From Chthoniobacter flavus (GTDB taxonomy: Bacteria; Verrucomicrobiota; Verrucomicrobiia; Chthoniobacterales; JACTMZ01), in NCBI GenBank assembly GCA_945878135.1, contig CAMDUL010000024.1, positions 1 through 46,408 on the forward strand: a stretch of DNA of 46,408 bases. The letters run 5' to 3'. This document shows, in pieces, positions 34,857-43,493 of this stretch. The translations under genes and the position numbers were made by a program. The notes under the pieces are model-generated. The model saw only the letters and a list, made by a program, of their open reading frames with translations. It searched no databases and was not told where the DNA came from. Numbering within the stretch: position 1 is the first letter of the stretch; each line of letters begins with the position of its first letter.

Positions 34857-36578
34857 ATGCAAAAGCGCGCGTTCCCTCGCCCACTCCTGCTCCCCCATGT
34901 TGCCGTGCTATTCGCCGCTCTTTTCACTGCCTGCTCGCCACGCCCGCTTCCCTCCCTGGCGCCCGAATCCCCCGGGAATGCTTCCGCAGCCCCCTTCGCC
35001 TGGCTCACCTACGAAGCGGAAGCGGCTCGCACAAGCGGCACTGTGAGGGGGCCGTCCCGGGAATATCTCACCCCTGACGCCGAGGCTTCGGGACGCACCT
35101 ATGTTCGCCTCGACAAGGACGGCGACTATATCGAGTTCACCGCCCAAGCACCCGCCGATGCCATGGTCCTGCGCTACTGCATCCCCGACGCGGAAAACGG
35201 TGGCGGACGCGAAATGGACATCGCACTGCTCGTCAACGGGCAACCGCGCGCCGAAATCCCTCTGACCTCGCGCTTTGCTTGGATCTACGGGGAGTTCCCG
35301 TGGTCCAACGATCCTTCCCTCGGCCAAGCCCACCATTTCTTCGACGAGTCGCAGGCCATGGTCGGCCCGATCAAGTCCGGGGACACAGTGAGGTTGCAGA
35401 TTGGTGAACCCGGGCCGTCGGACTACGTGCTGCTCGACTTGGTCGAACTCGAGACCGTGCCAGCGGCCGTGCCGCGGCCGGAAGGAAGTTTGTCCCTCAC
35501 CGACTTCGGCGCGGTGCCGGATGATGCCGGCGACGATTCGCCGGCGTTCGCCGCTTGCGTCGAGGCAGCCAAAAAGAGCGGTGCGACCATCTGGATTCCC
35601 GAGGGGGTCTTCCGCCTGAACGGGCCGCGCATGAAACTTGGCGGCGTGCGCATCCAAGGCGCCGGGATGTGGCGCTCGAAGCTGGAAGGTCCCGGCACCA
35701 TGTTCGACGGCACCGGCGAGCCCTTGCATGTGGCGGACCTCGCCATTTTCGGGACGGTCGACCGCCGGGTGGACAATATTCCCGAAAACGCCTTCCACGG
35801 GAATTTCGGTGACGGCTCGACCTTCCACCGCATCTGGCTCGAGCACCACAAGTGCGGATTCTGGACAACTTACGGGACGAAAAACCTGCTGCTGTCCGAA
35901 AGCCGCCTGCGCAACCTCATGGCCGACGGGGTGAATTTCTGCGACGGCACAAGCTACTCGACCGTGGAGCGCTGCCACTTGCGAAACACCGGCGATGACG
36001 CGCTTGCCACGTGGTCCCCCACCACCCCGGATGCTGCCGGTCAGCCCAGCACCGGAAACAGCTTCATCGGCAACCTCATCCAATTCCCCTGGCTGGCCAA
36101 CGGCTTGGCCGTCTACGGCGGCAAGGACCACCGCATCATCGGCAATCATGTCGAAGGCGGCGTCTTTTCGGGCGGCGGCTTGCTCCTCAGTTCGGGGTTC
36201 GACGCCATCCCGTTCAGCGGGACCATCCGCGCGGAGAACAACACCTTCAAGGACACCGGTGGCGATTCCTACATCGGGCAAGCCATCGGATCGCTCTGGA
36301 TTTACGCTCTGCACTCGGACATCGAGATCCCGCTGGTGATCGACGGACTGACCATCGAACAGGCCCGCGGCGACGCCATCACCGTGCACGGACCCAAAGC
36401 CGCGAAAGACATCCGCTTGGCGAATGTCACAGTCGATGGTGCGGACGATCACGTCATCCGCATCGACCCCGCGGCCTCGGGGCGGATGGAAGTCAAAGCC
36501 CTGCGGGCGCGCGACTACCGGGACCCCCTGGTCCAGAACGGAAATCCGGAAAATTTCGGGGTCGCGGTCCGGGAGTGA
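34857..36578 (+). CDS. GH87-type alpha-glucanase, probable lipoprotein
   Basis: 573 residues from ATG 34857. The signal 'LLLPHVAVLFAALFTAC' ends in a relaxed lipobox. A CBM35-like domain (about 45-215; 'YEAEAARTSGTVRGPSREYL', 'HFFDESQAMVG') leads into a right-handed beta-helix ('SLTDFGAVPDDAGDDSPAFA', 'GAGMWRSKLEG', 'GNFGDGSTFHRIWLEHHKCG'). Asp357 ('MADGVNF') and Asp380-Asp381 ('NTGDDALATW') have the D-x22-DD spacing of the GH87 catalytic aspartates, the same as in the 1510-residue protein. It is a compact single-enzyme version without lectin or LIDFGN modules, probably surface- or periplasm-tethered and acting on shorter chains. It has its own operator at 34799-34810. Confidence 0.82.
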   Translation: MQKRAFPRPLLLPHVAVLFAALFTACSPRPLPSLAPESPGNASAAPFAWLTYEAEAARTSGTVRGPSREYLTPDAEASGRTYVRLDKDGDYIEFTAQAPADAMVLRYCIPDAENGGGREMDIALLVNGQPRAEIPLTSRFAWIYGEFPWSNDPSLGQAHHFFDESQAMVGPIKSGDTVRLQIGEPGPSDYVLLDLVELETVPAAVPRPEGSLSLTDFGAVPDDAGDDSPAFAACVEAAKKSGATIWIPEGVFRLNGPRMKLGGVRIQGAGMWRSKLEGPGTMFDGTGEPLHVADLAIFGTVDRRVDNIPENAFHGNFGDGSTFHRIWLEHHKCGFWTTYGTKNLLLSESRLRNLMADGVNFCDGTSYSTVERCHLRNTGDDALATWSPTTPDAAGQPSTGNSFIGNLIQFPWLANGLAVYGGKDHRIIGNHVEGGVFSGGGLLLSSGFDAIPFSGTIRAENNTFKDTGGDSYIGQAIGSLWIYALHSDIEIPLVIDGLTIEQARGDAITVHGPKAAKDIRLANVTVDGADDHVIRIDPAASGRMEVKALRARDYRDPLVQNGNPENFGVAVRE

Positions 36579-36602
36579 CGCCGGGCCGTCCGGCAGCTCC
36601 GA

Positions 36603-36614
36603 CTTTAGGTAAAG
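36603..36614. promoter_or_regulatory. Putative LacI operator (CTTTAGGTAAAG)
   Basis: A perfect copy of the palindrome, 46 bp before the start of the sugar symporter, and 24 bp after the stop of the GH87 lipoprotein gene. Confidence 0.72.
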
Positions 36615-36660
36615 CGTAACAGCTCGTTTGCGCGACCTGCGCCATGCCAGACTGCCCCTC

Positions 36661-38085
36661 ATGTCTCCCCGCCCGCCCGGACCCCACTACGGCACTGCGC
36701 CCGAGGACAAAGTCCCGCTCTCGCAGAAAGCGCTCTACTCCGCGGCCACCGTCGCCCTCATTCCCGGCAACCAGATCATCGACCGCATCGCGCTCGTCGT
36801 CCTCAACACCAGCTTGGCCGTGAGCCCCACTCTGGTCGGCGTGGCCATGGCCATCTTCCGGCTCTGGGATGCCTTCACCGATCCGTTCATGGGAACGCTT
36901 TCGGACAACTACCGCTCGCGCTGGGGACGCCGCAAACCTTTCATCGTTCTTGGGGCCGTGCTCTGCGCGGTCACTTTTCCGCTCATCTGGCTGATCTCCC
37001 CGTCATGGAGCCCGATGCACATCTTCCTGTGGTTCGTCGGCGCCGGGCTGGCCTACTACACGGCTCTGACCGTCTATTCGGTGCCTTACTGGAGCATCGT
37101 GGCGGAAATGACCCCCGACACGCACGAACGAACCCGCGTCATCGCCTTCCGTGCCGTCATCATCAACATCGTGACCATCTCGATGGGTTGGCTGATGTGG
37201 TTCATCACCCTCGAGCAGTTCGACTCCATGCTGCAGGGTACCCAGTGGCTCTCGCTGATCACCGCCGCGCTTTTCCTCACTTTCGGCCTCATCCCCATGC
37301 TCTTCGTCAAGGAGCCGTTCTACGCGCAGGCTTCCAAACAGGAGAAAATTTCCCTCTGGGGCAGCCTCAAGGACACCCTAACCAACCGTATCTTCCTCGT
37401 GCTTGTCGGCATGATGCTCCTCATGACCATCGGCATGCAGACCGTGGGGACCTTGGGCTTCTACGTCAGCCTTTACTACGTGTTCCACGGCGACAAAACC
37501 GCCGCCGGGCTGGTCGCGGGATACGCCGGCACCGCGATGATGATCACCTCTATCGTCACCATCCCGATTTTCACCTGGCTGGACCGGAACTATGGCAAAA
37601 TAACCGCCTTGGTCATCTGCGGCGTCGCTTTCCTCTTCGCCACCCTTTCGCAATGGTTCCTCGTCACCCCGATCCATCCCTACTGGCAAGTCATCAGCGC
37701 GGCCCTCGTCGGACCTGCCGTGACCGGCGTGTGGATCATCCTGCCCTCCATGCAGACCGACGTCATTGACTATGACGAACTGCAGACCGGCTGCCGGCGC
37801 GAGGGCAGCTACACGGCCATCCTCGGCTGGATCCAGAAACTCGGGTTCGCCCTCTCCGTCCTGCTGGCCGGAGTCATTCTCGATGTCTCCGGCTTCGACG
37901 TGAAGCTGGAGGCTTCGCAGACCGAAGAAACCCTCTTCAAAATGCGCGCCCTTTTTGTCTTTTTCCCCATCGTCATGGCCACCGGCATGCTCCTGCTCGT
38001 CCGTTTCTACCCTCTCGACGAACAGCGCTGCCAAGACATCCGCCGGAAGCTCGAGGCCCGCCGAGGTGCCGTGCACAGCACCTGA
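36661..38085 (+). CDS. GPH-family (MFS) sugar:cation symporter
   Basis: 474 residues with 12 predicted membrane helices. GPH hallmarks are 'RLWDAFTDPFMGTLSDNYRS' followed by 'RWGRRKPFI' after helix 2, 'VPYWSIVAEMTPDTHERTRV' in the helix 4-5 region, and 'DVIDYDELQTGCRREGSYTA' late in the protein. This family carries glycosides, pentosides and hexuronides into the cytoplasm with H+ or Na+. ATG 36661 is chosen because it gives a normal short N-terminus. The operator 46 bp upstream ties it to the GH87/GH65 set, so the expected cargo is nigerose or short alpha-glucans; no residue proves this. Confidence 0.9.
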   Translation: MSPRPPGPHYGTAPEDKVPLSQKALYSAATVALIPGNQIIDRIALVVLNTSLAVSPTLVGVAMAIFRLWDAFTDPFMGTLSDNYRSRWGRRKPFIVLGAVLCAVTFPLIWLISPSWSPMHIFLWFVGAGLAYYTALTVYSVPYWSIVAEMTPDTHERTRVIAFRAVIINIVTISMGWLMWFITLEQFDSMLQGTQWLSLITAALFLTFGLIPMLFVKEPFYAQASKQEKISLWGSLKDTLTNRIFLVLVGMMLLMTIGMQTVGTLGFYVSLYYVFHGDKTAAGLVAGYAGTAMMITSIVTIPIFTWLDRNYGKITALVICGVAFLFATLSQWFLVTPIHPYWQVISAALVGPAVTGVWIILPSMQTDVIDYDELQTGCRREGSYTAILGWIQKLGFALSVLLAGVILDVSGFDVKLEASQTEETLFKMRALFVFFPIVMATGMLLLVRFYPLDEQRCQDIRRKLEARRGAVHST

Positions 38086-38088
38086 CGG

Positions 38089-38127
38089 ATCACCCTCGCC
38101 CGCCACGGCATCACGCTGGGGGAGTGA
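38089..38127 (+). pseudogene. Fragment of a TolC-family gene 3' end
   Basis: Starting 4 bp after the symporter stop, 'ITLARHGITLGE' and a TGA repeat the last codons of the TolC-like gene at 7748-9256 ('TTLARHGITLAE' and TAG). About 33 bp are identical but for one or two bases. Nothing else of the gene remains on either side. It is either a scar of a recombination that used the efflux gene's end or the leftover of a second efflux operon. Confidence 0.65.
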
Positions 38128-38250
38128 AGCACCGACGCTCCGGGCGTTTTGGCGCCACGGACGGCGCCGTCGGATTGTGGTGTTTTTCGTGTAGGGCAAC
38201 AAGTGAGCTTGGTCAGCGCGACCTCCGCAGAGGCACGGCCGGGCGCCTTT

Positions 38251-38670
38251 TCACTTGGACTTGCGCGAGCACCAATCCGACGGGGTCACACCACCGGCCC
38301 GCTCGATCAGTTCGTTGTCCCACGTGACGAGCGTTGTTCCGGTCGAAGCCGCGGCGGCGGCATAAATGGCGCCGGCTCCGCGGAGCAGGCAACGCGTCCC
38401 GCAAATCAATGCTTCGTCGATCAATGTCATATCCACGTCCACCCATCGCAGGACGGGAATCGCCTGCAGGCTCCGGGCCACGGCCAAACCCTTGGCACCG
38501 TCCTGCTGTCTGCGGGCCATGGCACACGCTGTTTCCACGATGGCCAGCGAGGGAGCGAACATCTCGACGCGGCGCCGCTCGCACTCCCGCAGGAAGGCGA
38601 CACTTTCGACGTGGAAACCGTCCTTCGGCTCGAAAAAGGCCGTCCAGACGCTGGCATCGATCATGATCAT
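38251..38670 (-). CDS. vapC: VapC-type PIN-domain toxin
   Basis: 139 residues from ATG 38670 (ATG 38664 is also possible). The PIN acidic residues are visible: 'MIDASVW' (Asp5), 'AIVETACAMARR' (Glu near 45), 'LIDEALICGTRCLLRGAGA' and a late 'LVTWDNELIER'. PIN toxins are Mg2+-dependent RNases. The start overlaps the antitoxin stop by 4 bp, the normal VapBC arrangement. The expected Asp in the third motif ('RAAD'-like) is replaced here by 'RGAGAIYAA', so activity may be reduced. Confidence 0.83.
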   Translation of the reverse strand: MIMIDASVWTAFFEPKDGFHVESVAFLRECERRRVEMFAPSLAIVETACAMARRQQDGAKGLAVARSLQAIPVLRWVDVDMTLIDEALICGTRCLLRGAGAIYAAAAASTGTTLVTWDNELIERAGGVTPSDWCSRKSK

Positions 38671-38936
38671 CGGGCGGAACGCTCCAGACGGTTCCGTTCC
38701 TCTTCGAGGATGTCCCGCGCGGTGGGACCGGGACGGTCGGCCGGCACGGCATGCTCAAGGAGTTGATCCACCCAGCTATCCGGCCGCTCAGTCCGGTTAG
38801 GCGTGGCGGTGTCGGTCTCGTGGAGCCAGTTGCGGAACAACTCGATGGTCACATCACGCACCGCCCGCCCCTTGAGAGCCGTCTTGGCCTTGACCCGACG
38901 GTAAAGATCATCCGGAATATCAATGGTTGCTTTCAT
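38667..38936 (-). CDS. vapB: VapB-type antitoxin
   Basis: 89 residues. It begins 'MKATIDIPDDLYRRVKAKTA', a ribbon-helix-helix DNA-binding segment, and ends with an acidic, disordered tail ('DILEEERNRLERSAR') that would wrap the PIN toxin encoded downstream. The overlap of 4 bp with vapC couples their translation. The operon promoter must lie in 38937-39211, a 275-bp stretch with no gene I can support, where an AT-richer segment around 38937-38960 directly precedes the start. Confidence 0.85.
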   Translation of the reverse strand: MKATIDIPDDLYRRVKAKTALKGRAVRDVTIELFRNWLHETDTATPNRTERPDSWVDQLLEHAVPADRPGPTARDILEEERNRLERSAR

Positions 38937-39211
38937 GTTATACAGGTTACCCTTTTTCCAGTTCCTGTCAATCGACCCAAGCCGCGAGTACAGGTTTGGC
39001 CGCCTTGGTATCCGGATCGAAGAAGAAGGCTGTCTTCGGCTCGGGGCCGCACCCCGACGACCCATATTCTCAAACCGGGCACCGGCGAATTCGAAGGCTT
39101 CACCCAGGACAAGGCCTGTTTCCGGCTTGAAGCACTCCGCGGCGCGACTCGACCAGCAAGGACACCGGACTGCCAGACACGCTGGTTGGCCAGCGACCGA
39201 GGCAACAAAGC

Positions 39212-39529
39212 TCAATCCAAATGGAACACCTCGCGCAGTGGTGCGCTGACCGGGCTGTGGTCCGGATTTGACGGCATGATTTCGACGTTTTGCTTCCACC
39301 ACTTTTGACAGATCTCTGTCGAGGCGATGGACGCCCATTGCTCTTCGCTTTCGATTTCGGCGTAGCCGAAGAGTTGCCGCGTTTCGGGGTGCAGGAAGAT
39401 GGAGTAGTTCGAAACGTCGTGGTCTTTGAGCACTTTCTCCAACTCGGGCCAGATCGGATTGTGGCGCTTTTCGTATTCCTGTTCGGCGCCGGCGTGGACC
39501 GACATGACGAAGGCTTTGCGGATTTTCAT
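39212..39529 (-). CDS. rhaM: L-rhamnose mutarotase, copy 1
   Basis: 105 residues, the normal RhaM length. It shows '[20 protein letters not shown]' at the start, '[20 protein letters not shown]' and '[20 protein letters not shown]', all typical of the family, which interconverts the alpha and beta anomers of L-rhamnose. It is nearly identical to the copy at 45423-45740; changes cluster near residues 12-13, 24 and 80-83. The similarity ends close to both ends of the gene, so the duplication covered little more than the coding region. No rhamnose kinase, isomerase or aldolase is present next to it. Confidence 0.9.
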   Translation of the reverse strand: MKIRKAFVMSVHAGAEQEYEKRHNPIWPELEKVLKDHDVSNYSIFLHPETRQLFGYAEIESEEQWASIASTEICQKWWKQNVEIMPSNPDHSPVSAPLREVFHLD

Positions 39530-39555
39530 GGTGCTCTGACTTTCGCAGTAAAGCG

Positions 39556-39975
39556 GTGGCTACCAGCAGAGAGTTTCTTGGTGCGCTGACCCCGGAAGGC
39601 GAAGTCCGGCGGTCGTGCCCGGCGGGACCGTGGCTTCACCGCGCAGGGTCTTCCGGTGCATGGCGAGGCTTCCCTCAAGGCACGGTGCAGGGCGCGGGAA
39701 ATTCACCGAGCCCGGATAGAATCAAGTTCTGGCTGACTGAGACCAGAACGCCCGAGAGACTTCTCGATCTCGTCTCCCGCTTCACCGATGAGTCGCACGC
39801 GTTGCTGCACCGGCGTCCGCTCCTTGGTCTGGCCATCGCCGGCGACCTGCCGCGCTTGCGCGAGGCCCTCGATGCGGAGGTGCGGGCCGAGCAGGAAAAG
39901 GACCGCACTTATTGGCAACCGCTCAAGCGCGAGGTGGAGGCCTTCCGTCGCGCGGAGCGGGAGGGCGAGGGATAA
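39556..39975 (+). CDS. Hypothetical protein, probably a remnant
   Basis: An open frame of 139 residues from a GTG. Only the part from about 39713 looks protein-like: '[20 protein letters not shown]', '[20 protein letters not shown]' and a long charged C-terminal helix ending '[14 protein letters not shown]'. The first ~50 residues look like non-coding sequence. I do not recognise a family. It lies divergent from rhaM copy 1, and 39976-40091 after it holds no gene I can see. It may be the tail of a lost gene. Confidence 0.35.
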   Translation: MATSREFLGALTPEGEVRRSCPAGPWLHRAGSSGAWRGFPQGTVQGAGNSPSPDRIKFWLTETRTPERLLDLVSRFTDESHALLHRRPLLGLAIAGDLPRLREALDAEVRAEQEKDRTYWQPLKREVEAFRRAEREGEG

Positions 39976-40091
39976 GCCGGGGATCTTAAAAGTGAAAAGT
40001 CTTGATGCCTCCCGCCTTAAGCAAAAAGGAGCCACGCCTGTCAAGCGGCCACGCTGGACGTGTGCGGCAGATTGTTGCGCGCCGTAGAACT

Positions 40092-41870
40092 CTAGTAGAT
40101 TGGCCCAAAATTGGCGCAAGCGCGGAAGTCGGCACCCATGAGGTCGTCGGTGCCGAAGGCAGCCCAGGCACTCGGACGGAAAACCTGCTGGCGATCTACA
40201 TTGTGCATGTAGACCGGGATGCGCAGCACGCTGGCCAGACTGATGAGGTCCGCCCCGATGTGGCCGTAACTCATGACACAGTGGTTCGCGCCCCAATTAT
40301 TCATTACCGAGTAGGTATCACCGAAAGGCCCCTGTCCCGTCAGACGCGGGGCGAACCATGTGGTCGGCCACGTCGGGTTGGTCCGTTCTTCCAGCAGGCG
40401 GTGGGTCTTGGCCGGCAACTCGACCGTCTGCCCCTCGGCGATTTGCAAGGCGGGTCCGAGTCCGTGCACGAGATTGAGCCGGTAGATGGTCGCCGGCATG
40501 CCGCCTCGTGTGACATAGCGCGTGCTCCACCCGCCGCCGGGAAAATACTCGGTGATCGACGGGTGCCATGTCGTCGCGCCGAGGCATGCCTTGATTTCCT
40601 GCGGCGTGATGTCCCAAAACGGTTTCATGGCCGGTTGGCCGTGGATCGTCTGTTCGCCGCAACCGTCGAGAGCGGCGGGTCCGGAATTGATCAGGTGCAG
40701 AATCCCCTGCGCCGCCGCACCGGAGGGAGTTTCGCCCGAGACGCGTTTCATCGCGTCCGCACTCCAATAAGTGCGCAAGTCGGCGAAAATCTGCGCGGTA
40801 TTGGTCAGGAGGTGACCGAAGAGCATGCTCGCGCCATTGAGCGCGTCGTTTTCCGTGGCGACGATGTAAGGGGCGCGCGGGCCGTTCCAATCGAAGGACG
40901 TGCTGAGGATGGCCTCGAGAAAGTCGCCGTTCGGCATGTGGTCGGTCCACTGGCGCTGGCCCTGGAAACCGGAAGCGATGGCATAATGCCCCTGCGCCTC
41001 TTCGCCGAAGCCCGCTTTGGCCAGTTGCGGATTGCCGACCATGAGATCGCGCGCGATGAGCGCCATCTTCACGGATGTTTCCCACTCCGCATCGAGTTGC
41101 TTGCGGGAACGCTTGGTCTTCGCGCTGTTCCAATCCTTGCCTTCTTGGCAATTGGCCTTGACCCACTTGAGCGCTTTGGCGAATTCCGCTTTGTCGTAAA
41201 TGCCGCGCTCGATGCGGCGGATGAATTCGGTCATGTCGACCGACTCGACGCGCATGCCCAGCCAATGCTCGAAGAACGCGGGATCGACGATCGATCCGGC
41301 GATGCCCATGGAGGTTCCGCCCATGGCGAGGTAGGCGCGGCCGCGCATCGTCGCCGCGGCGAGACCAGCGCGGACGAAGCGCAGAATCTTCTCCTCCACG
41401 TCGGCCGGAATTTTTTTATCGCCCGCGTCCTGCACGTCTTGGCCGTAAATCCCGAAGGCCGGCAGACCTTTTTGCGTATGGCCGGCCAGCACCGCGGCAA
41501 GATAGACCGCGCCCGGACGCTCGGTGCCGTTGAAACCCCACACCGCTTTCGGAGTCAGCGGATCGGCGTCCATTGTTTCCGATCCGTAACACCAGCAGGG
41601 CGTGACGGTGAGCGACACGCCGACGTTTTCCTTGCGGAATTTTTCCGCGCAGGCCGCAGCCTCGGCCACGCCGCCGATGCAAGTGTCGGCAATGACGCAT
41701 TTGACCGGTTCGCCGGTCGGATAGCGCAGCTTCGAGGCAATGAGTTTGGCCGTGGCCTTGGCCATGTTCATCGTCTGCTCTTCGAGCGACTCGCGCACGC
41801 CGCCGAGGCGGCCGTCGATGGTCGGGCGAATGCCGACTTTGGGGAGATTGGTGAGGACGGGATTGGTCAT
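40092..41870 (-). CDS. fucI: L-fucose isomerase
   Basis: 592 residues, against 591 in E. coli FucI. Matching segments include '[20 protein letters not shown]', '[20 protein letters not shown]', '[20 protein letters not shown]', '[20 protein letters not shown]' (with the metal-binding Glu of ATEND) and '[12 protein letters not shown]' (with the second metal ligand Asp); a late '[17 protein letters not shown]' fits the His ligand. It converts L-fucose to L-fuculose (and often D-arabinose to D-ribulose). It lies 80 bp downstream of fucU on the same strand, with a short repeat in between. No fuculokinase or aldolase is seen in the window. Confidence 0.96.
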   Translation of the reverse strand: MTNPVLTNLPKVGIRPTIDGRLGGVRESLEEQTMNMAKATAKLIASKLRYPTGEPVKCVIADTCIGGVAEAAACAEKFRKENVGVSLTVTPCWCYGSETMDADPLTPKAVWGFNGTERPGAVYLAAVLAGHTQKGLPAFGIYGQDVQDAGDKKIPADVEEKILRFVRAGLAAATMRGRAYLAMGGTSMGIAGSIVDPAFFEHWLGMRVESVDMTEFIRRIERGIYDKAEFAKALKWVKANCQEGKDWNSAKTKRSRKQLDAEWETSVKMALIARDLMVGNPQLAKAGFGEEAQGHYAIASGFQGQRQWTDHMPNGDFLEAILSTSFDWNGPRAPYIVATENDALNGASMLFGHLLTNTAQIFADLRTYWSADAMKRVSGETPSGAAAQGILHLINSGPAALDGCGEQTIHGQPAMKPFWDITPQEIKACLGATTWHPSITEYFPGGGWSTRYVTRGGMPATIYRLNLVHGLGPALQIAEGQTVELPAKTHRLLEERTNPTWPTTWFAPRLTGQGPFGDTYSVMNNWGANHCVMSYGHIGADLISLASVLRIPVYMHNVDRQQVFRPSAWAAFGTDDLMGADFRACANFGPIY

Positions 41871-41932
41871 GGGATGAGTTTTGGTGTTCGCTGTTCAGTG
41901 TTCAGTATTGGGCAAATGCCAAAGGTTTCTTT

Positions 41933-41977
41933 GCTTTCCGGTCTCCGGTTTCAATTCTCCGCTTTCCGGTCTCCGGT
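41933..41977. repeat. 17-bp direct repeat at the fucU 3' end
   Basis: GCTTTCCGGTCTCCGGT occurs at 41933-41949 and 41961-41977, 11 bp apart. The second copy lies inside the last codons of fucU, and a GTTCAGT repeat lies just before (around 41894-41907). This low-complexity filler resembles intergenic repeats in related genomes. Confidence 0.7.
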
Positions 41978-42394
41978 GACTCCTTTTTTCAGGATGATAT
42001 TTCCGTATTTTGCGGTTTCTCCGGTCATGACCACGGCATAAGCGTTCCGTGCACGGTCGTAGAAAGCAAAGCGGTCGATGCGCTCCGGAACGGGAGCGTC
42101 CGGACAAACGGCGCGGATGACCACGAGGTATTTCTCCTCCACGGCGGGATCGAGGGTGTCGCCGGGAACGGCCGCCATCATGAGCAACGGCGACGCGTAG
42201 GCATCGAGTTCGAAAAGCGGCAGGATACCGGCCAACAAAGTGGGCACCGCCAAGCCATCGGCCCGCAGGACTCGCGCATTAATGCTGTGCCCGGGGAAGT
42301 GGGCGTCGGCCAAGACAATCTCATCGCCATGCCCCATCTCCGCGAGTGTCTTGAGCAGGTCGGGGCCGATGGCGGGATGGATTCCTTTGAGCAT
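41951..42394 (-). CDS. fucU: L-fucose mutarotase (RbsD/FucU family)
   Basis: 147 residues from ATG 42394, close to the 140 of E. coli FucU, whose start ('MLK.I.P.I.P.LLK.LAEMG') aligns there. An in-frame ATG at 42484 would add 30 residues, but that stretch is AT-rich and more like promoter. '[18 protein letters not shown]' holds the catalytic His22 region, and '[15 protein letters not shown]' is the normal family end. The last ten residues ('TGDRKAEN' and before) run into a repeated filler sequence. It interconverts fucose anomers ahead of FucI and is divergent from an AraC regulator. Confidence 0.92.
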   Translation of the reverse strand: MLKGIHPAIGPDLLKTLAEMGHGDEIVLADAHFPGHSINARVLRADGLAVPTLLAGILPLFELDAYASPLLMMAAVPGDTLDPAVEEKYLVVIRAVCPDAPVPERIDRFAFYDRARNAYAVVMTGETAKYGNIILKKGVTGDRKAEN

Positions 42395-42551
42395 TCTTGG
42401 GTAGAGCTGTGGAAAATTTTCCCGAATTGACCACGTTTTTCCATAGATCGGTTTGATCACTTCATGGATATTTTTGATTTCCATGACTCTCTGCCGAACC
42501 CCTCCTCCCGGCTTTGTCGCGCCGCATATCCGGCATGGACGCTACATTTTC

Positions 42552-43376
42552 ATGGATACCCCCGCCACGCGCCCGCTTGCTTTGGTCGGAGCGGGATACG
42601 AGCAGTGCAGGAGAGAATTCTGCTTCGATCGGCCCTCTTTCCGCTGGCACGCCGTCGAGTTGCTCGAGAGCGGGGCCTGGGAGGTGCTGCGGGGCGGAAG
42701 TTGGACTCGGGTCTCCGCCGGGACCGTGGTGGTCTACGGTCCGTCGCGTCCGGGGGGTGTGCGTGCCGTCGGCGATGGTCCGCACAGCAAGTATTTCGCC
42801 GACTTCCGTGGCACGGCAGCGGCGGGAAAATTGCGGGGGGCAGGACTGCACGAGAAGCGCGTCCGCCATTTGGCCAATGCGGGCAGCGGGGTGGAGTTGT
42901 ATGAGCAACTGCTCTCGTGCGGGAGCCTGCCACCCCGGCAGCAAGGTCAAGTGGCCAACGCCATCCTCGAGGCCCTCTTGGTCAGGCTCGGGGCGGAACC
43001 GGAACACCAACAAGGCCTGACCGCCCGCCGCCGCGGTGTCTTCGACCGCTGCCGCGATTACCTCGCGGCGAATTATACCACCTTGCGCGGTCCGGGTGCC
43101 GCAGCCCGCGCGTGCCGCGTCGGACCGGAGTATTTTTCCCGACTCTTCCGCGAGCATGCCGGACAAACACCCTCGCAGTTCCTCGCCCGCCTGCGCATGC
43201 AGCACGCCGCGAGACTTCTGCAAAACTCCGACCTCTCGGTCAAAGCCGCCGGCCAGGCCGTCGGCTTTGAGGACCCCTACCACTTCTCCCGCGTCTTCAA
43301 ACGAATCCACGGCGTGGCGCCAAGGGACTTCCAGCGCGGTGATGCGAGTTTGCGGGCTAGAGCCTCCTCGCGGTGA
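42552..43376 (+). CDS. AraC-family regulator, probable fucose regulator
   Basis: 274 residues from ATG 42552. The N-terminal cupin-like sensor domain (about 1-160) has 'FRWHAVELLESGAWEVLRGG' and 'GTVVVYGPSRPGG'. The C-terminal double helix-turn-helix (about 172-265) has 'RCRDYLAANYTTLRGPGAAA', 'VGPEYFSRLFREHAGQTPSQ' and the AraC signature 'AGQAVGFEDPYHFSRVFKRI'. It is divergent from fucU-fucI with about 157 bp between starts, the usual position for an activator of the facing operon. The intergenic segment is AT-rich around 42410-42480. Fucose as effector is inferred from position only. Confidence 0.88.
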   Translation: MDTPATRPLALVGAGYEQCRREFCFDRPSFRWHAVELLESGAWEVLRGGSWTRVSAGTVVVYGPSRPGGVRAVGDGPHSKYFADFRGTAAAGKLRGAGLHEKRVRHLANAGSGVELYEQLLSCGSLPPRQQGQVANAILEALLVRLGAEPEHQQGLTARRRGVFDRCRDYLAANYTTLRGPGAAARACRVGPEYFSRLFREHAGQTPSQFLARLRMQHAARLLQNSDLSVKAAGQAVGFEDPYHFSRVFKRIHGVAPRDFQRGDASLRARASSR

Positions 43377-43493
43377 AGAGCTAGAAATCCGTGAGGGTTG
43401 AGCTTTTCCCAATTTGAGCAATGGACGGACTCGGATACCGGCTCACTCTGTTCTTTGCTTTCGAAATAATCGCCTGATGTCGTCGAGGTTGGT

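Noticed and set aside
38151..38168. GGCGCC-N6-GGCGCC hairpin
   Set aside because: No T-run follows on either strand, so a rho-independent terminator is not supported; it may be chance in GC-rich DNA.
38937..39211. Possible small gene between vapB and rhaM copy 1
   Set aside because: Open frames on both strands lack a recognisable start, motif or protein-like composition.
42395..42484. A 30-residue N-terminal extension of FucU
   Set aside because: The stretch is AT-rich, not found in the family, and lies where the divergent promoters with the AraC gene are expected.
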